DNA of 64,000 bases from Tipula vernalis (lineage: Eukaryota > Arthropoda > Insecta > Diptera > Tipulidae), in NCBI GenBank assembly GCA_958295665.1, contig OY282558.1, positions 336,385,106 through 336,449,105 of the forward strand. The letters run 5' to 3'. Both the position numbers and the translations under genes were made by a program. Under the pieces are notes generated by a model. The model did no database searches. It had not been told where the DNA came from and worked only from the letters and a program-made list of their open reading frames with translations. Shown piece by piece: positions 24,936 through 35,435 of this stretch. How positions within the stretch are numbered: position 1 is the first letter of the stretch; every line of letters starts with the position of its first letter.

Positions 24936-25840
24936 CACAGCTGGGGCTATCGTGAAGGTCCCTTCAGAGGATATTCACCTCAATACGAATGTTCCCATAT
25001 AAAATTCAGCTTGTGCAACAATTGAAGCCGATAGACTATTAATAAAGGCTTGATGATGTAATTTATTTCCAACAAAAAGCAGAAGAAAATCCAGATTTCA
25101 TACACAATTTGATAATGAGCGATGAACCTCACTTCCAATTAAATGGTTTCGTTAATAAACAAAACTGCAGAATATGGGCGACGGAGAACCCAAGAGCAGT
25201 GCATGAGCGACAAATATACCCACTTAAATGTACTGTTTGGTGCGGTATATCGTCCGAAAGGTTCATTGGCCCATATTTATTCGAGAATGCACAGGGCGGC
25301 GCACTTACTGTTAATGGTGCACAGTATAGAACGATGTTGGAAAATTTTTTGAGGCCAGCAGTGCAAACCCATCCACAGTTGTGATTCCAACAAGACGGAG
25401 CTACAGCTCATACTGCAAGTGACACAATGACTCTTTTATTGGACATTTTTGGTGAGCGCATTATTTCGCGCACAAGCGCTTTTAATTGCTCTCCACGTTC
25501 ACCGGATTTAATCGCTCCGGACTGTTTTCTTTGGGGTCATTTAAAAGAAATGGTGTTGTGAATAAACCAGCGACCATATTTCAGCTAAAAAACAATATTC
25601 GCGATGAAATCCAAGCCATAACACCTGAAATTCTGCGAAAAGTTATGGAAAATGTATTGGAAAGAGCACGTATCTGTGAAGCAGAAAATGGCCACCACTT
25701 GCGCGATATAATTTTTCATGTTTAAACCAAAAAAATTTGCCATTTATATAATTATATTTTCAAAAATAAAAATTACAATTATCATTGAAATAAAAAGTTA
25801 TGTAGAATTTAAACCATATCGTTCATTTTGCGCCACCCTG
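24931..25840 (+). mobile_element. 5'-truncated mariner-like element inside copy C
   Basis: The right end reads TTTTGCGCCACCCTG followed by TA (25841-25842), a common terminus of arthropod mariner-like elements. The left end and the start of the transposase are missing; homology begins abruptly with RRSAQLGLS next to the copy C remnant. The copy C tail resumes after 25842. Confidence 0.75.
24936..25725 (+). pseudogene. mariner-like transposase, broken
   Basis: The catalytic part is visible: MSDEPHFQLNGFVNKQN (25109-), TVWCGISSERFIGPY, then FQQDGATAHTA and SPRSPDLIAPDCFLWGHLK, ending ENGHHLRDIIFHV with a stop at 25723-25725. Stops at 25382-25384 and 25558-25560, one frame change near 25556 and frameshifts upstream of 25100 show it is dead. 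The N-terminal DNA-binding half is only partly present. Confidence 0.8.
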
Positions 25841-25954
25841 TATATAGAAGATCTAGGAATATTTTCGAAACCTAAAGCTTACCTTTACCTAAATCCATTT
25901 GTGCAAAAAATATAGGGAAAATATCTTAGTTTTAATTGGGAAATTCTTAATTTT

Positions 25955-25978
25955 TAAGGATTATTTTTCTGGGTGTAA
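25955..25978 (-). repeat. Right terminal repeat of copy C (degenerate)
   Basis: The reverse complement reads TTACACCCAGAAAAATAATC, similar to the CTACACCGAGAGAAAAAATG end of copy A. It lies where the end of copy C is expected, downstream of its ORF1 remnant. Confidence 0.45.
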
Positions 25979-26203
25979 TTATTATAAATTTTATCATGTT
26001 TTGTTTTTACTTAAAAGCTTATAATTCATTTTTATCAGATGTTTTGGTGGTATTTTCCCACCATTCTCACGGAATGAATTTTGAAAGTAAATTTGAGAGG
26101 AAACACACCGTGAGCATGGTGGGAAAAAACCACCGTAACGTTGGGAAATAATAAATTACAAAGCTTCTAAGTTAAAAAAACATTATAAAACTTATATTAT
26201 GAA

Positions 26204-26562
26204 TATATTTGTTAAGAATTTAATTTGTCTGTCTGTAATAAAGTTGATTTTTCGGCATTTTTTATAGACAAATATATTAATTGTTCATGGCAATCCCAAT
26301 ATTTTCGATTTGGTAAATCAGAAAAATATAGAGGCCAATCGCTCATAATATATCTAATGAAAAAAAGTAGAAATATCTTCCCTGGGGAAGATATTTCTAC
26401 TTTTTTTCAGTAGATATATTATGAGCGATTGGCCTCTATATTTTTCTGATTTATCAAATCGAAAATATTGGGATTGCCATGAACAATAATATATTTGTCT
26501 ATAAAAAATGCCGAAAAATCAACTTTATTACAGACAGAGAAATTAAATTCTTAACAAATATA
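26204..26562. repeat. 359-bp near-perfect palindrome
   Basis: Two arms of about 178 bp are inverted around the centre CTTCCCTGGGGAAG (about 26377-26390) with almost no spacer and only a few mismatches. The outer ends are TATATTTGTTAAGAATTTAA and its complement. One arm alone, same orientation as the right arm, recurs at 35577-35727 on the far side of the gypsy element. It has no coding potential; it may be a foldback transposon or the product of inverted duplication at a break. Confidence 0.9.
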
Positions 26563-26676
26563 CGTGTGGGCATAATACACACACAAATGAGGTTTCTCCA
26601 TGGGTTTTTATATTTGACGTAGTTGAATAATAATTCGCTATGTCAGTACGTTCTGGCCAGATACTTAATGTATGTG

Positions 26677-27911
26677 TGTTACGCCAGTCAATTGGCGTAC
26701 CTCTAATTTTCTTAAGTCATCGCCTATTTTACCTGTACTATACGTACTGTCCACATTCTTTCCCATGGTTGTTGGTATTGCAAACAACAAATTATCTGTC
26801 TGCCTAAAACAGATAACAAATTCCTATCTCATGTGACTACTTGTGCTCAATTAGGTCGAGCATTCTTCTACGGAAATCAAGCAAGTCAGCTATATATCAA
26901 CGCATGAGAATCTTCATTTTTCTGAGTTTCACGAAGCTCATTTTTCACTTGGGTTTTTATCTTTTTAATTTTTTTTGATATTACCAAGTACATACTTTAT
27001 AATCTAATTTTCTAATCCCTTTTATGCTGATGCATTTTTTTTTTCTTCTGATGTGGGCGATTGACGACCGACGTGCATGGCGTGGTTTTTTTTTTGGGAG
27101 TTAAGTTTTTGAGCTCGAGGAAGTCGGGTTGTTCTTTTATTTTATTTTTTTTATTTTTTTTTTTTTTTTGGTTGATGTTGTTTGTGACGAGAAGATAAAG
27201 TACAAGTTGTTAGTAATAAATTAATATTAGTTAATTAAATTAAAAGATTGAAGAAACTATTATAAAATTTATATAAAATTAAGGAAAGTGAGAATTCTAA
27301 AGACTATTAAAAGAGAAGTGATAAAAATTCGAATAATAATAAGTTGATAAGGATTAAGAAGTGAAAATGGGAAACAAATATCCCTACTTGCGTTGCGATT
27401 AACTCGAACGTAATCATAACTTTGATACATATAATAAAAGTATATTTTATTGCGATTAATAAAATTTTTGATGAATAATAAATGGAAAAGCAAAGTTGAT
27501 TTTTAAGATGAGTTAATTTTTATTATTGTTTATTATAATTTAAATATTAAATTTCTAGTTTTAAGTTCATTATAATTTGAAATATAAAACTTATAATTTA
27601 GATATAATTATAAACATTTAATTCGAAGATTTTGTTATTAAGATGGCGAGATAAGCCCCATTTAGGATGAGTTCAGGACTCTCCTAACCCAGCCCCAAAG
27701 CGAGATGTTAGTCGTCGCAATCCACATCCCCGCCTATTCCATTCTCCCACATCCTGCCTCCTTCCCTTCCCGCGGTTCAACTAGATCCGTGCCATGTTCC
27801 TGGCAAACCCCACGCCTTTCCCCTGAGCCTTAGCCGGCCAATGACCGCCCAGGAACAACAAGTGGCATGGATATCTGCTAACGGAGTGACTTCACGTCCT
27901 TTTCGTTACAG
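26677..27911 (+). repeat. 5' LTR of the gypsy element
   Basis: 1235 bp, TG...CA termini, near-identical to 34181-35413. It includes a C-rich block (27710-27840). The minus-strand 74-residue frame inside it recurs in the other LTR and is not a gene. Confidence 0.95.
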
Positions 27912-27912
27912 T

Positions 27913-27924
27913 GGCGCCCAAAGA
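27913..27924 (+). promoter_or_regulatory. Primer binding site of the gypsy element
   Basis: TGGCGCCCAAAG begins two bases after the 5' LTR and would pair with a tRNA 3' end of the form ...GGGCGCCA. I do not assign the tRNA with certainty. Confidence 0.7.
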
Positions 27925-28578
27925 TATAAAAAAATTTCGGCTTTAGTTTCTCAGTTATTTTTTTGTGTTAACCTCGTTATTTTTGCGAACCGTTGTAACC
28001 AACCCCGAGTTGTTTTGAATACGCACGGCTGCACATACTGAGGTTTGTTTAAAATTTTCATTTGGTTTGGTTATCAACCATCAATATCTGTTGTCCGTTG
28101 TCTCCGACGTGAGCGGGATATCAATGGTTGACCAAATCTAACCCTTCCCTATCTCCTTTCGTTTCCCAGGCAGTTCGTCTCAGTAGTCCCATGATATTCA
28201 TGGTGAGCGTGATTGTAATTGCCGTGGTTACTTAAATTACCTTCCCACCCGCTTAAAGTTTTCGGTCGGTTCATTTCATCAGTCCCTTAATGGTGAGCGT
28301 GATATAATTGTCTGAAGAAAAAAAAAAAATCCCTAATGTTCCTACAATCCTTTCCTTTAATGATGACTGATCGTTGTGCTGCATGTCATGGGTGATGAGT
28401 TAGTCCTGGACTCATCCTTTTATATTTTAATAAATCAAAAAAAAAAAGAAGAAGAAAAAAAAAATATTTTATATAGTATTATATATTTGTTTGTGTATAG
28501 TTATATAGATTTAATATTTTAGATTAAATAAGAATCGATTGGAGTTTGTCTTTAAAACGAATCACAAATTCAATATTA
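27925..28578 (+). other. Gypsy 5' leader with a long hairpin
   Basis: The untranslated leader contains TCAACCATCAATATC (about 28074-28088) that can pair with GATATCAATGGTTGA (about 28118-28132), a hairpin in the region where packaging signals usually lie. No ORF of note. Confidence 0.4.
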
Positions 28579-28677
28579 ATGGAAATTTGGCGGTCCATAG
28601 TTGTAGTGGTCGTACTTGTTGGACTCACATTAGCCTTAAGCTATTTGTTCCAGACCACTATCGCGAACCTATTTTAA
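28579..28677 (+). CDS. 32-residue transmembrane micro-ORF in the gypsy leader
   Basis: ATG at 28579, stop at 28675-28677. After the charged start MEIWR comes an almost wholly hydrophobic segment (SIVVVVVLVGLTLALSYLF), a textbook single membrane span. It is too short to be listed by ordinary ORF cut-offs. A second, similar micro-ORF follows 33 bases later. Expression is unproven; both precede gag on the genomic RNA and could act as uORFs or as membrane peptides. Confidence 0.45.
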   Translation: MEIWRSIVVVVVLVGLTLALSYLFQTTIANLF

Positions 28678-28710
28678 AAAAATAAATAACTCTATTTTTT
28701 TTTTGGAAAC

Positions 28711-28785
28711 ATGGAAGTGCTTCGTTTTGCCGTCGGAGTTCTCCTTATCATCTTAGTGACTCTATCATTAAGTTTTTTGTTTTAA
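28711..28785 (+). CDS. 24-residue transmembrane micro-ORF, paralogue of the preceding one
   Basis: ATG at 28711, stop at 28783-28785. MEVLRFAVGVLLIILVTLSL then SFLF. It shares the plan ME-x-x-R, a Val/Leu-rich span, the LTLxLSxLF ending and length with the micro-ORF at 28579, so the two look like a duplication preserved at protein level. Gag begins 122 bases later. Confidence 0.45.
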   Translation: MEVLRFAVGVLLIILVTLSLSFLF

Positions 28786-28907
28786 GCCATAATCAATAGG
28801 GGCATTTAATCTCGACGAGTTCTTTTTCCTTAACGGCCAGTCTTCTTACCCCTATATTTATATTTTCATTAATTACGCCGTGCTAATCTCCCGAGACCTC
28901 TGTGACC

Positions 28908-30685
28908 ATGGAGGCTGAACATTTGTCGCCGGACGAGTTCGAAATCGAATGCGAAGTTAGGTATTTGAAAGGTAGCCCTATTAACCGGTTGCAATTATTG
29001 AAAGCTGCTTTTATCAACGAAAGCAATAATCCTATCTTAAAACCTTTCCGACCCCATGGAGCCGCTTGCCGCAACCCTAAGCGGGAAATCAACAAATGCC
29101 AAATTAAATTGCAGAACCATCGAGATTGGGTAGCCCGTTTTGACCCCCAGAATAAACCTACAGCAGCGGCGACGCAGATAATCGAGGCCCGAGTTATTCA
29201 CGTGATTGAGCGCCTGAGACGGTTAACTAACACTAGCCGATCATATAGAGACCAGGCGAAAATGCTCACAGAAAAGAGTCAACTCATGTTAGTAGCGGTG
29301 CAGGGCATCATGCAAGGCGACGCGAATTTAGAGGAATCCCTAACCCAACTCAGAGAGTCAGAAGGATTTGAACCAGAGGAATTGTCTTCTTCTGAAGAAG
29401 AGGATGCGGGGAACAAATTCAACAGTGATGTCTTTGAGTTGAAAGTAGCAAATCCAACTGATTCGTTATCACGGGAGCTCGAGGCAGGTGGCGACGACGA
29501 GGGACGAAGGGATTCGGGTCAAGCCCCGCATCCCATGTCCTCCACCATGCGCCCTACCCCACCCCACGAAAACGCTAAGAAAGACGATAAAGTATCCCTC
29601 CCTTCGGGTGCCTCAAATCTTCTTGCTCCCGCCACCGAGGCGGCAGGAGCACGCACATATGTAAGAGGGACGGGACGCGGTAGCACTCACCTGGGCCAGT
29701 GCAAAATTTCTTTTGATGGCTCCGGGACGGGTTACCCGTGGAACGATTCCTTTTCCGGATCGAGCATTTTGCGCGGGTCTACCGCCTGACCCTGGAAGAC
29801 TTACGGGATGAATTGGGATGTGTCTTGAAAGGGAACGCCTCCAACTGGTATTGGTGCTACTTAGAGCGGAACCCCATGTCTTCCTGGTCCGCAGTGAAAG
29901 CAGCGTTGATAGCCGCCTTTCAGGACCGTCGTACTGATCCCGATATCAAGCGGGTTATAGAAAATCGGAAGCAAAAGAAGTTTGAATCTTTCCGCGATTT
30001 CTATAACGAAATCATGACCCTCACTCTGCAATTTCGAGTGCCCTTGGAAGAGCCGGAAATCTTGCACATCTTACGGTCCAATATGAGACCTGGACTCCAG
30101 GTAGCGTTGGCAGGGAAAACCATCCCTTCCATAAACAGTTTGGTCCAACGCAGTTTGGCTTTAGAAGATGTGTGGCGACGCAACCGATATGATCCCGAGT
30201 CGGGATGCCTCCAGCGGGGTATCCATGAACTAACCTTGGAGAGCCCTAATGTCCCGTATCCAGAGGAGATCCAAGATCAATTCCCTAAGCGGTCGAATTC
30301 CCCTGGCCTCATGAATCAGGAAGAGATTTGCGCCTTTAATGATTCGAAGGCTCCCAGGCGAGTCAACTTTGCCAATGCCTCAAATACTCCCAGTAAACCC
30401 GAAGGTGATTCCAATCTCAGTATCTGCTGGAATTGCCAGGATATTGGGCATACCTTTATTAACTGTCCCGAGGCGGTTACCAAAATATTTTGCTTTGGAT
30501 GTGGTAGGCCAGGCATATTAAGACCAAACTGTTTCCGATGTTCGGGAAACGGGCTGTCGAGGTTCCGCCCCCCTGGGAGAGCGCCCCCTCGAGTATTGAT
30601 GCATCCCAACGCAGAGGGACCCGAGATCGGAACAGCGCTATTTGGCGACCGGACCAAAACCCCGATATCGCACCCCCCAAATTAA
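28908..30685 (+). CDS. Gypsy gag, one frame break
   Basis: I take ATG 28908 as start. The first frame runs to 29789 (about 293 residues: helical N-terminus, then an acidic Ser/Glu/Pro-rich linker). Capsid homology starts with SFDGSGTGYPWND and at about 29750 passes into the next frame, which continues FRIEHFARVYRLTLEDL to the stop at 30683-30685. The capsid-like part is followed by a knuckle CWNCQDIGHTFINC and a second, CFGCGRPGILRPNC (His replaced). Gag forms the particle and binds RNA. The shift at 29750 looks like a one-base loss, not a programmed site. Confidence 0.85.
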
Positions 30686-32319
30686 ACGAAATACGCACAC
30701 AGCATCCATTTTCCTTCGCACCTCCCAACCCCTCGAAAGCCACCGTAGTAGGAAAGGAGTGGACGCAAGTGCAAGAAAGAGTGCCAAGCTCTAACAATAC
30801 AGTTACTCCCCATTACTCATCCCGCTTACTCCGCTCTAAGATATACTGGGAACACCGGCGACGTAGTAGAGCCCGTATACTTGCTTCTATACTGTTAGAT
30901 AACCCAAATGATTCAAGACCATATGCCTCCGTCCTTGTTAATGGAGTGACTTATCAAAGGCTTCTGGACAGCGGAGCCAGTGTCAGTGTATTGGGCCGCG
31001 GATCCGAAAAATATTTGATGGATTTTGGGATCAAATTCCACAGCTTTCCGTCCCATATTAACACAACGAGTGGTAAGCCGCAACGGGTTTTGGGATTTAT
31101 TAATGCCCTTATTAAATTCAATAACGTCTCCCATAATTTACTTCTGTACATAGTTCCGTGTTTAGAACAGCCTCTCTATCTCGGGATTGATTTTTGGAAC
31201 CGCTTCGGTATTTTCCCAAAAATCGCGTCCCTGGGTACAGCTAATACTGGGTCTGAACGACCGGCCGAAGCGAAATACCACCTTTTATCCTGTACGGATC
31301 AATCAGTTTTGAACCAGATCAAGGAGCTTTTCCCCATGAGCTCTCAATTGGGTTTGGGCAAAACGTCCTTGGTAACCCATCACATCGACGTCGGAATCGC
31401 TAAACCAGTGAAACAAAGATTCTATGCCGTTTCGCCGGCCATACAAAGCTTAATGTACGGTGAATTAGACCGTATGCTATCCCTAGGAGTGATAGAGGAA
31501 TCACAAAGTTCATGGTGGTCCCCAGTCACCTTGGTGCGTAAAGGATCGGGTAAAGTTCGCTTATGCCTGGATGCACGAGAACTAAACAAGGCCACCGTCA
31601 AGGATGCATATCCGCTGCCTCTCATCAACGGGTTGTTGGGGCGTTTGGATCAAACCCGATTTATTTCGGCCATTGATTTAAAAGACGCCTTCTGGCAGAT
31701 ACCACTCGACCCACAATCCCGCGATAAGACGGCTTTTACGGTACCTGGACGGCCTCTGTACCAGTTCAACGTAATGCCTTTCGGCTTATGCAACGCGCCG
31801 CAGACGCTTTGTCGCTTGATGCACAAAGTTATACCCCACCAGTTGCACGATAAAGTGTTCGTGTACCTCGATGACCTTTTGGTTACCTCTGCTACCCTAG
31901 CGGAACATTTTGTGCTATTGAAAGAGATTGCTCGCCTCCTTGAAACGGCTGGTTTGACTATAAACCTTGAGAAAAGTAAATTCGTGTTAAAGGAAGTTGA
32001 TTATCTAGGTTATATTGTCGGCGAAGGGTGCCTACGCACCAATCCGGACAAGTGCAAAGCTATTCTGGAGTATCCCGTTCCAAAAACTACTAAACAGATT
32101 CGGCGCTTTCTGGGTATGTGCGGATGGTACCGTCGTTTTATTCCTAACTTTGCTTCTCTGGCTGCCCCTCTTACTGATCGCACTGGAAAATCGCAGAAAA
32201 TAGTGTGGTCCTCCGTTGCAGATTCGGCATTTAACGCCTTAAAACGCTCTCTATCATCGGCTCCTGTCTTAGCTAACCCGGATTATAGCAAGCCTTTTTT
32301 ACATTCAGTGCGATGCTAG
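30538..32319 (+). CDS. Gypsy pol, part 1: protease and reverse transcriptase
   Basis: The open frame overlaps the end of gag by 148 bases in the -1 frame, the usual gag-pol arrangement, so its true start is by frameshifting; the listed start is only where the frame is open. Protease shows LLDSGASVSVLG (about residue 141). RT shows KVRLCLDARELNKATVKDAY, IDLKDAFWQIPLD, FNVMPFGLCNAPQTLCRLM and the catalytic VYLDDLLV. The frame is lost at about 32295 in a run of T just at the start of RNase H, a one-base insertion. Confidence 0.9.
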   Translation: MFGKRAVEVPPPWESAPSSIDASQRRGTRDRNSAIWRPDQNPDIAPPKLNEIRTQHPFSFAPPNPSKATVVGKEWTQVQERVPSSNNTVTPHYSSRLLRSKIYWEHRRRSRARILASILLDNPNDSRPYASVLVNGVTYQRLLDSGASVSVLGRGSEKYLMDFGIKFHSFPSHINTTSGKPQRVLGFINALIKFNNVSHNLLLYIVPCLEQPLYLGIDFWNRFGIFPKIASLGTANTGSERPAEAKYHLLSCTDQSVLNQIKELFPMSSQLGLGKTSLVTHHIDVGIAKPVKQRFYAVSPAIQSLMYGELDRMLSLGVIEESQSSWWSPVTLVRKGSGKVRLCLDARELNKATVKDAYPLPLINGLLGRLDQTRFISAIDLKDAFWQIPLDPQSRDKTAFTVPGRPLYQFNVMPFGLCNAPQTLCRLMHKVIPHQLHDKVFVYLDDLLVTSATLAEHFVLLKEIARLLETAGLTINLEKSKFVLKEVDYLGYIVGEGCLRTNPDKCKAILEYPVPKTTKQIRRFLGMCGWYRRFIPNFASLAAPLTDRTGKSQKIVWSSVADSAFNALKRSLSSAPVLANPDYSKPFLHSVRC

Positions 32320-32323
32320 TGCC

Positions 32324-34060
32324 GTGGGCGTGGGCAGTGTTCTATTTCAGTTGGATTCCGAGGGTAATGAGCGACCTATTGAGTTTATTTCTCATAAGCT
32401 TAATTCGGCGCAGCGCAATTACTCAGTCACTGAACTAGAATGCTACGCCGCGATACTCAGTGTACAGAAGTTTCGGCCGTATGTTGAAGGGTATCCTTTT
32501 GTCATCTATACCGATCATGCCAGCTTAAGATGGTTGATGAATCAAAAGGATCTGTCCGGGCGCTTGGCTCGCTGGAGTCTTAAGCTACAAGCTTTCGATT
32601 TCCAAATCGGCTACCGAAAAGGATCGGTAAACGTTGTGCCAGATGCGTTGTCTCGAAGTTTTTACGATGAAACCCAGCCTAGTAAGGAAGATTCGAAAGA
32701 TCCGAGCATTATCGATCGCAATGGCCGGTCTGGTGGTGGTCAGGCCCCGTCAAATCTCTTAGATGCTTCAGTAAATTCTTTATCACCTGCACAGACTTCG
32801 GTGCCAGTGTTGCACATTGATCTCTCCTCACCATCATTTCAGGATCCCGAATATATTGACCGAATTAATAAAGTCAAACAGTTGGGTAGTGCTGAACATA
32901 ATCTTAAAGTTCAGGGGGACAAATTATTAATAGCCTCATCTTATGGAATTAATTACCTTGATACCAATGTTCCTATCTGGAGATTGGTCATTTCTCATTC
33001 TTTGACCGAGAATCTCATCGAGCAGGCCCACAACCCTCCTACTTCAGCACATTTAGGCGGTAGCAAAACACTTGAACGACTTCAGCGACAATTTTACTGG
33101 CCTCGAATGGCAAGCCAAGTGAAGACGTACGTGGCTAGCTGCACTAAATGTAAAATGAATAAGGCTGTGAATTTCTCCACCCAACCAGTCATGGGAGCAG
33201 CTGTAGTGTCTACCAGACCCTTTCAAAAACTGTTCGTGGATTTCCTTGGCCCTTATCCTCGTTCTAAGCGGGGGAACTCCTATATTGTCATTGTGCTTGA
33301 TCATTTCTCTAAATTCGTTTTGGTAAAACCTTTGCGTGAAGCCTCTGCTTCGGCGTTGTGTAATTTTCTCGAGAATGAAGTCTTCCTAATGTTCTCCGTA
33401 CCTGAGGTGGTAACTTCCGACAATGGCAAGCAATTCACATCAAATCTGTTCAAAGAATTATTATCGAAATATGGAGTTTCTCATTTTCGCACTCCCGTTT
33501 ATTCCCCACAGAGTAACGCGTCTGAACGCGTCAATCGAACTTTATTGTCCGCTCTGCGTGCATATGTGACCGATCATGACCATAACGAGTGGGATAAGTA
33601 CTTGCAAGAGATAGCTGCTGCTCTGCGCAACGCTGTTCATGATACCCTGTCGTGTTCTCCTCATTATGTCGTGTTCGGGCAACATATGTCATTACACGGT
33701 ACCGATTATGCGCTACGTAGATTGTTGGATGGAAGTGATGCAAGTGAATTACAGGCTGTATCTAAACCTGATCATCTTAATTTGCTTAAAGACCGCATCC
33801 AACATTATCTAAAGGTGGCTCATGAAAATAGCGCTAAGCGATATAATCTTCGTAGCACCCAACGTATATTTCAGCTTGGCCAGCCCGTCTTTGTTCGATC
33901 GTTTGCGTTGAGTGATGCCTCTAATAAATTTTCAGCTAAACTAAGCCCCAAATTCAAACCTGCTGTAATTTCTGGTAAAGTCGGGTCAGTCGCTTATCAG
34001 TTACAGGATTCTTTCGGTAAGGCCTTAGGTACGTTTCACGTCAAAGATATCAGGGCGTGA
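32324..34060 (+). CDS. Gypsy pol, part 2: RNase H and integrase
   Basis: This is the continuation of the pol frame after the T-run shift. RNase H shows GVGSVLFQ, ELECYAAI and YTDHASLRWL. Integrase shows the HHCC module (HLGGSKTLERLQRQFYW ... CTKCKMNK) and the D,D-35-E core: FVDFLGPYP, SDNGKQFTS and QSNASERVNRTL. All catalytic residues are present. There is no env. The stop at 34058-34060 is about 120 bases before the 3' LTR. Confidence 0.9.
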   Translation: MGVGSVLFQLDSEGNERPIEFISHKLNSAQRNYSVTELECYAAILSVQKFRPYVEGYPFVIYTDHASLRWLMNQKDLSGRLARWSLKLQAFDFQIGYRKGSVNVVPDALSRSFYDETQPSKEDSKDPSIIDRNGRSGGGQAPSNLLDASVNSLSPAQTSVPVLHIDLSSPSFQDPEYIDRINKVKQLGSAEHNLKVQGDKLLIASSYGINYLDTNVPIWRLVISHSLTENLIEQAHNPPTSAHLGGSKTLERLQRQFYWPRMASQVKTYVASCTKCKMNKAVNFSTQPVMGAAVVSTRPFQKLFVDFLGPYPRSKRGNSYIVIVLDHFSKFVLVKPLREASASALCNFLENEVFLMFSVPEVVTSDNGKQFTSNLFKELLSKYGVSHFRTPVYSPQSNASERVNRTLLSALRAYVTDHDHNEWDKYLQEIAAALRNAVHDTLSCSPHYVVFGQHMSLHGTDYALRRLLDGSDASELQAVSKPDHLNLLKDRIQHYLKVAHENSAKRYNLRSTQRIFQLGQPVFVRSFALSDASNKFSAKLSPKFKPAVISGKVGSVAYQLQDSFGKALGTFHVKDIRA

Positions 34061-34180
34061 TACCAACGCATTCTACACATTCTAAGGATGCGGCGATCCC
34101 TAAGGGTCTGCCGTTCGGCTTCCTCGTTTTGTCTTGCCCGGCTTTTGAGACTCATCTAGGGTGTGGGACGTCCCCACGTT

Positions 34181-35413
34181 TGTTACGCCAGTCAATTGGC
34201 GTACCTCTAATTTTCTTAAGTAATCGCCTATTTTACCTGTACTATACGTACTGTCCACATTCTTTCCCATGGTTGTTGGTATTGCAAACAACAAATTATC
34301 TGTCTGCCTAAAACAGATAACAAATTCCTATCTCATGTGACTACTTGTGCTCAATTAGGTCGAGCATTCTTCTACGGAAATCAAGCAAGTCAGCTATATA
34401 TCAACGCATGAGAATCTTCATTTTTCTGAGTTTCACGAAGCTCATTTTTCACTTGGGTTTTTATCTTTTTAATTTTTTTTGATATTACCAAGTACATACT
34501 TTATAATCTAATTTTCTAATCCCTTTTATGCTGATGCATTTTTTTTTTCTTCTGATGTGGGCGATTGACGACCGACGTGCATGGCGTGGTTTTTTTTTTG
34601 GGAGTTAAGTTTTTGAGCTCGAGGAAGTCGGGTTGTTCTTTTATTTTATTTTTTTTATTTTTTTTTTTTTTTGGTTGATGTTGTTTGTGACGAGAAGATA
34701 AAGTACAAGTTGTTAGTAATAAATTAATATTAGTTAATTAAATTAAAAGATTGAAGAAACTATTATAACATTTATATAAAATTAAGGAAAGTGAGAATTC
34801 TAAAGACTATTAAAAGAGAAGTGATAAAAATTCGAATAATAATAAGTTGATAAGGATTAAGAAGTGAAAATGGGAAACAAATATCCCTACTTGCGTTGCG
34901 ATTAACTCGAACGTAATCATAACTTTGATACATATAATAAAAGTATATTTTATTGCGATTAATAAAATTTTTGATGAATAATAAATGGAAAAGCAAAGTT
35001 GATTTTTAAGATGAGTTAATTTTTATTATTGTTTATTATAATTTAAATATTAAATTTCTAGTTTTAAGTTCATTATAATTTGAAATATAAAACTTATAAT
35101 TTAGATATAATTATAAACATTTAATTCGAAGATTTTGTTATTAAGATGGCGAGATAAGCCCCATTTAGGATGAGTTCAGGACTCTCCTAACCCAGCCCCA
35201 AAGCGAGATGTTAGTCGTCGCAATCCACATCCCCGCCTATTCCATTCTCCCACATCCTGCCTCCTTCCCTTCCCGCGGTTCAACTAGATCCGTGCCATGT
35301 TCCTGGCAAACCCCACGCCTTTCCCCTGAGCCTTAGCCGGCCAATGACCGCCCAGGAGCAACAAGTGGCATGGATATCTGCTAACGGAGTGACTTCACGT
35401 CCTTTTCGTTACA
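34181..35413 (+). repeat. 3' LTR of the gypsy element
   Basis: 1233 bp copy of 26677-27911, followed by TGTG, the right-hand target duplication. Confidence 0.95.
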
Positions 35414-35435
35414 TGTGGTTAGAGTGGAAATTTTT

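Larger units (their letters stand above)
26677..35413 (+). mobile_element. Young Ty3/gypsy retrotransposon, 8.7 kb
   Basis: Two LTRs (26677-27911 and 34181-35413) begin TGTTACGCC and end CGTTACA. They flank gag, protease, reverse transcriptase, RNase H and integrase in gypsy order, with no env. A 4-bp duplication TGTG flanks the element (26673-26676, 35414-35417). By eye the LTRs differ at only a few substitutions plus a 2-bp poly-T length change, so insertion was recent. Despite that, gag and pol each contain a one-base frame change. Base composition is much less AT-rich than the surroundings. Confidence 0.95.

Noticed and set aside
27269..27493. Minus-strand 74-residue frame, identical at 34772-34996
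   Set aside because: Identical because it lies in both LTRs; AT-rich, no homologue.
28265..28295. Minus-strand CTGATGA ... GAAAAC as a hammerhead in the gypsy leader
   Set aside because: No stem II or stem III complementarity and an extra A in the GAAA block.
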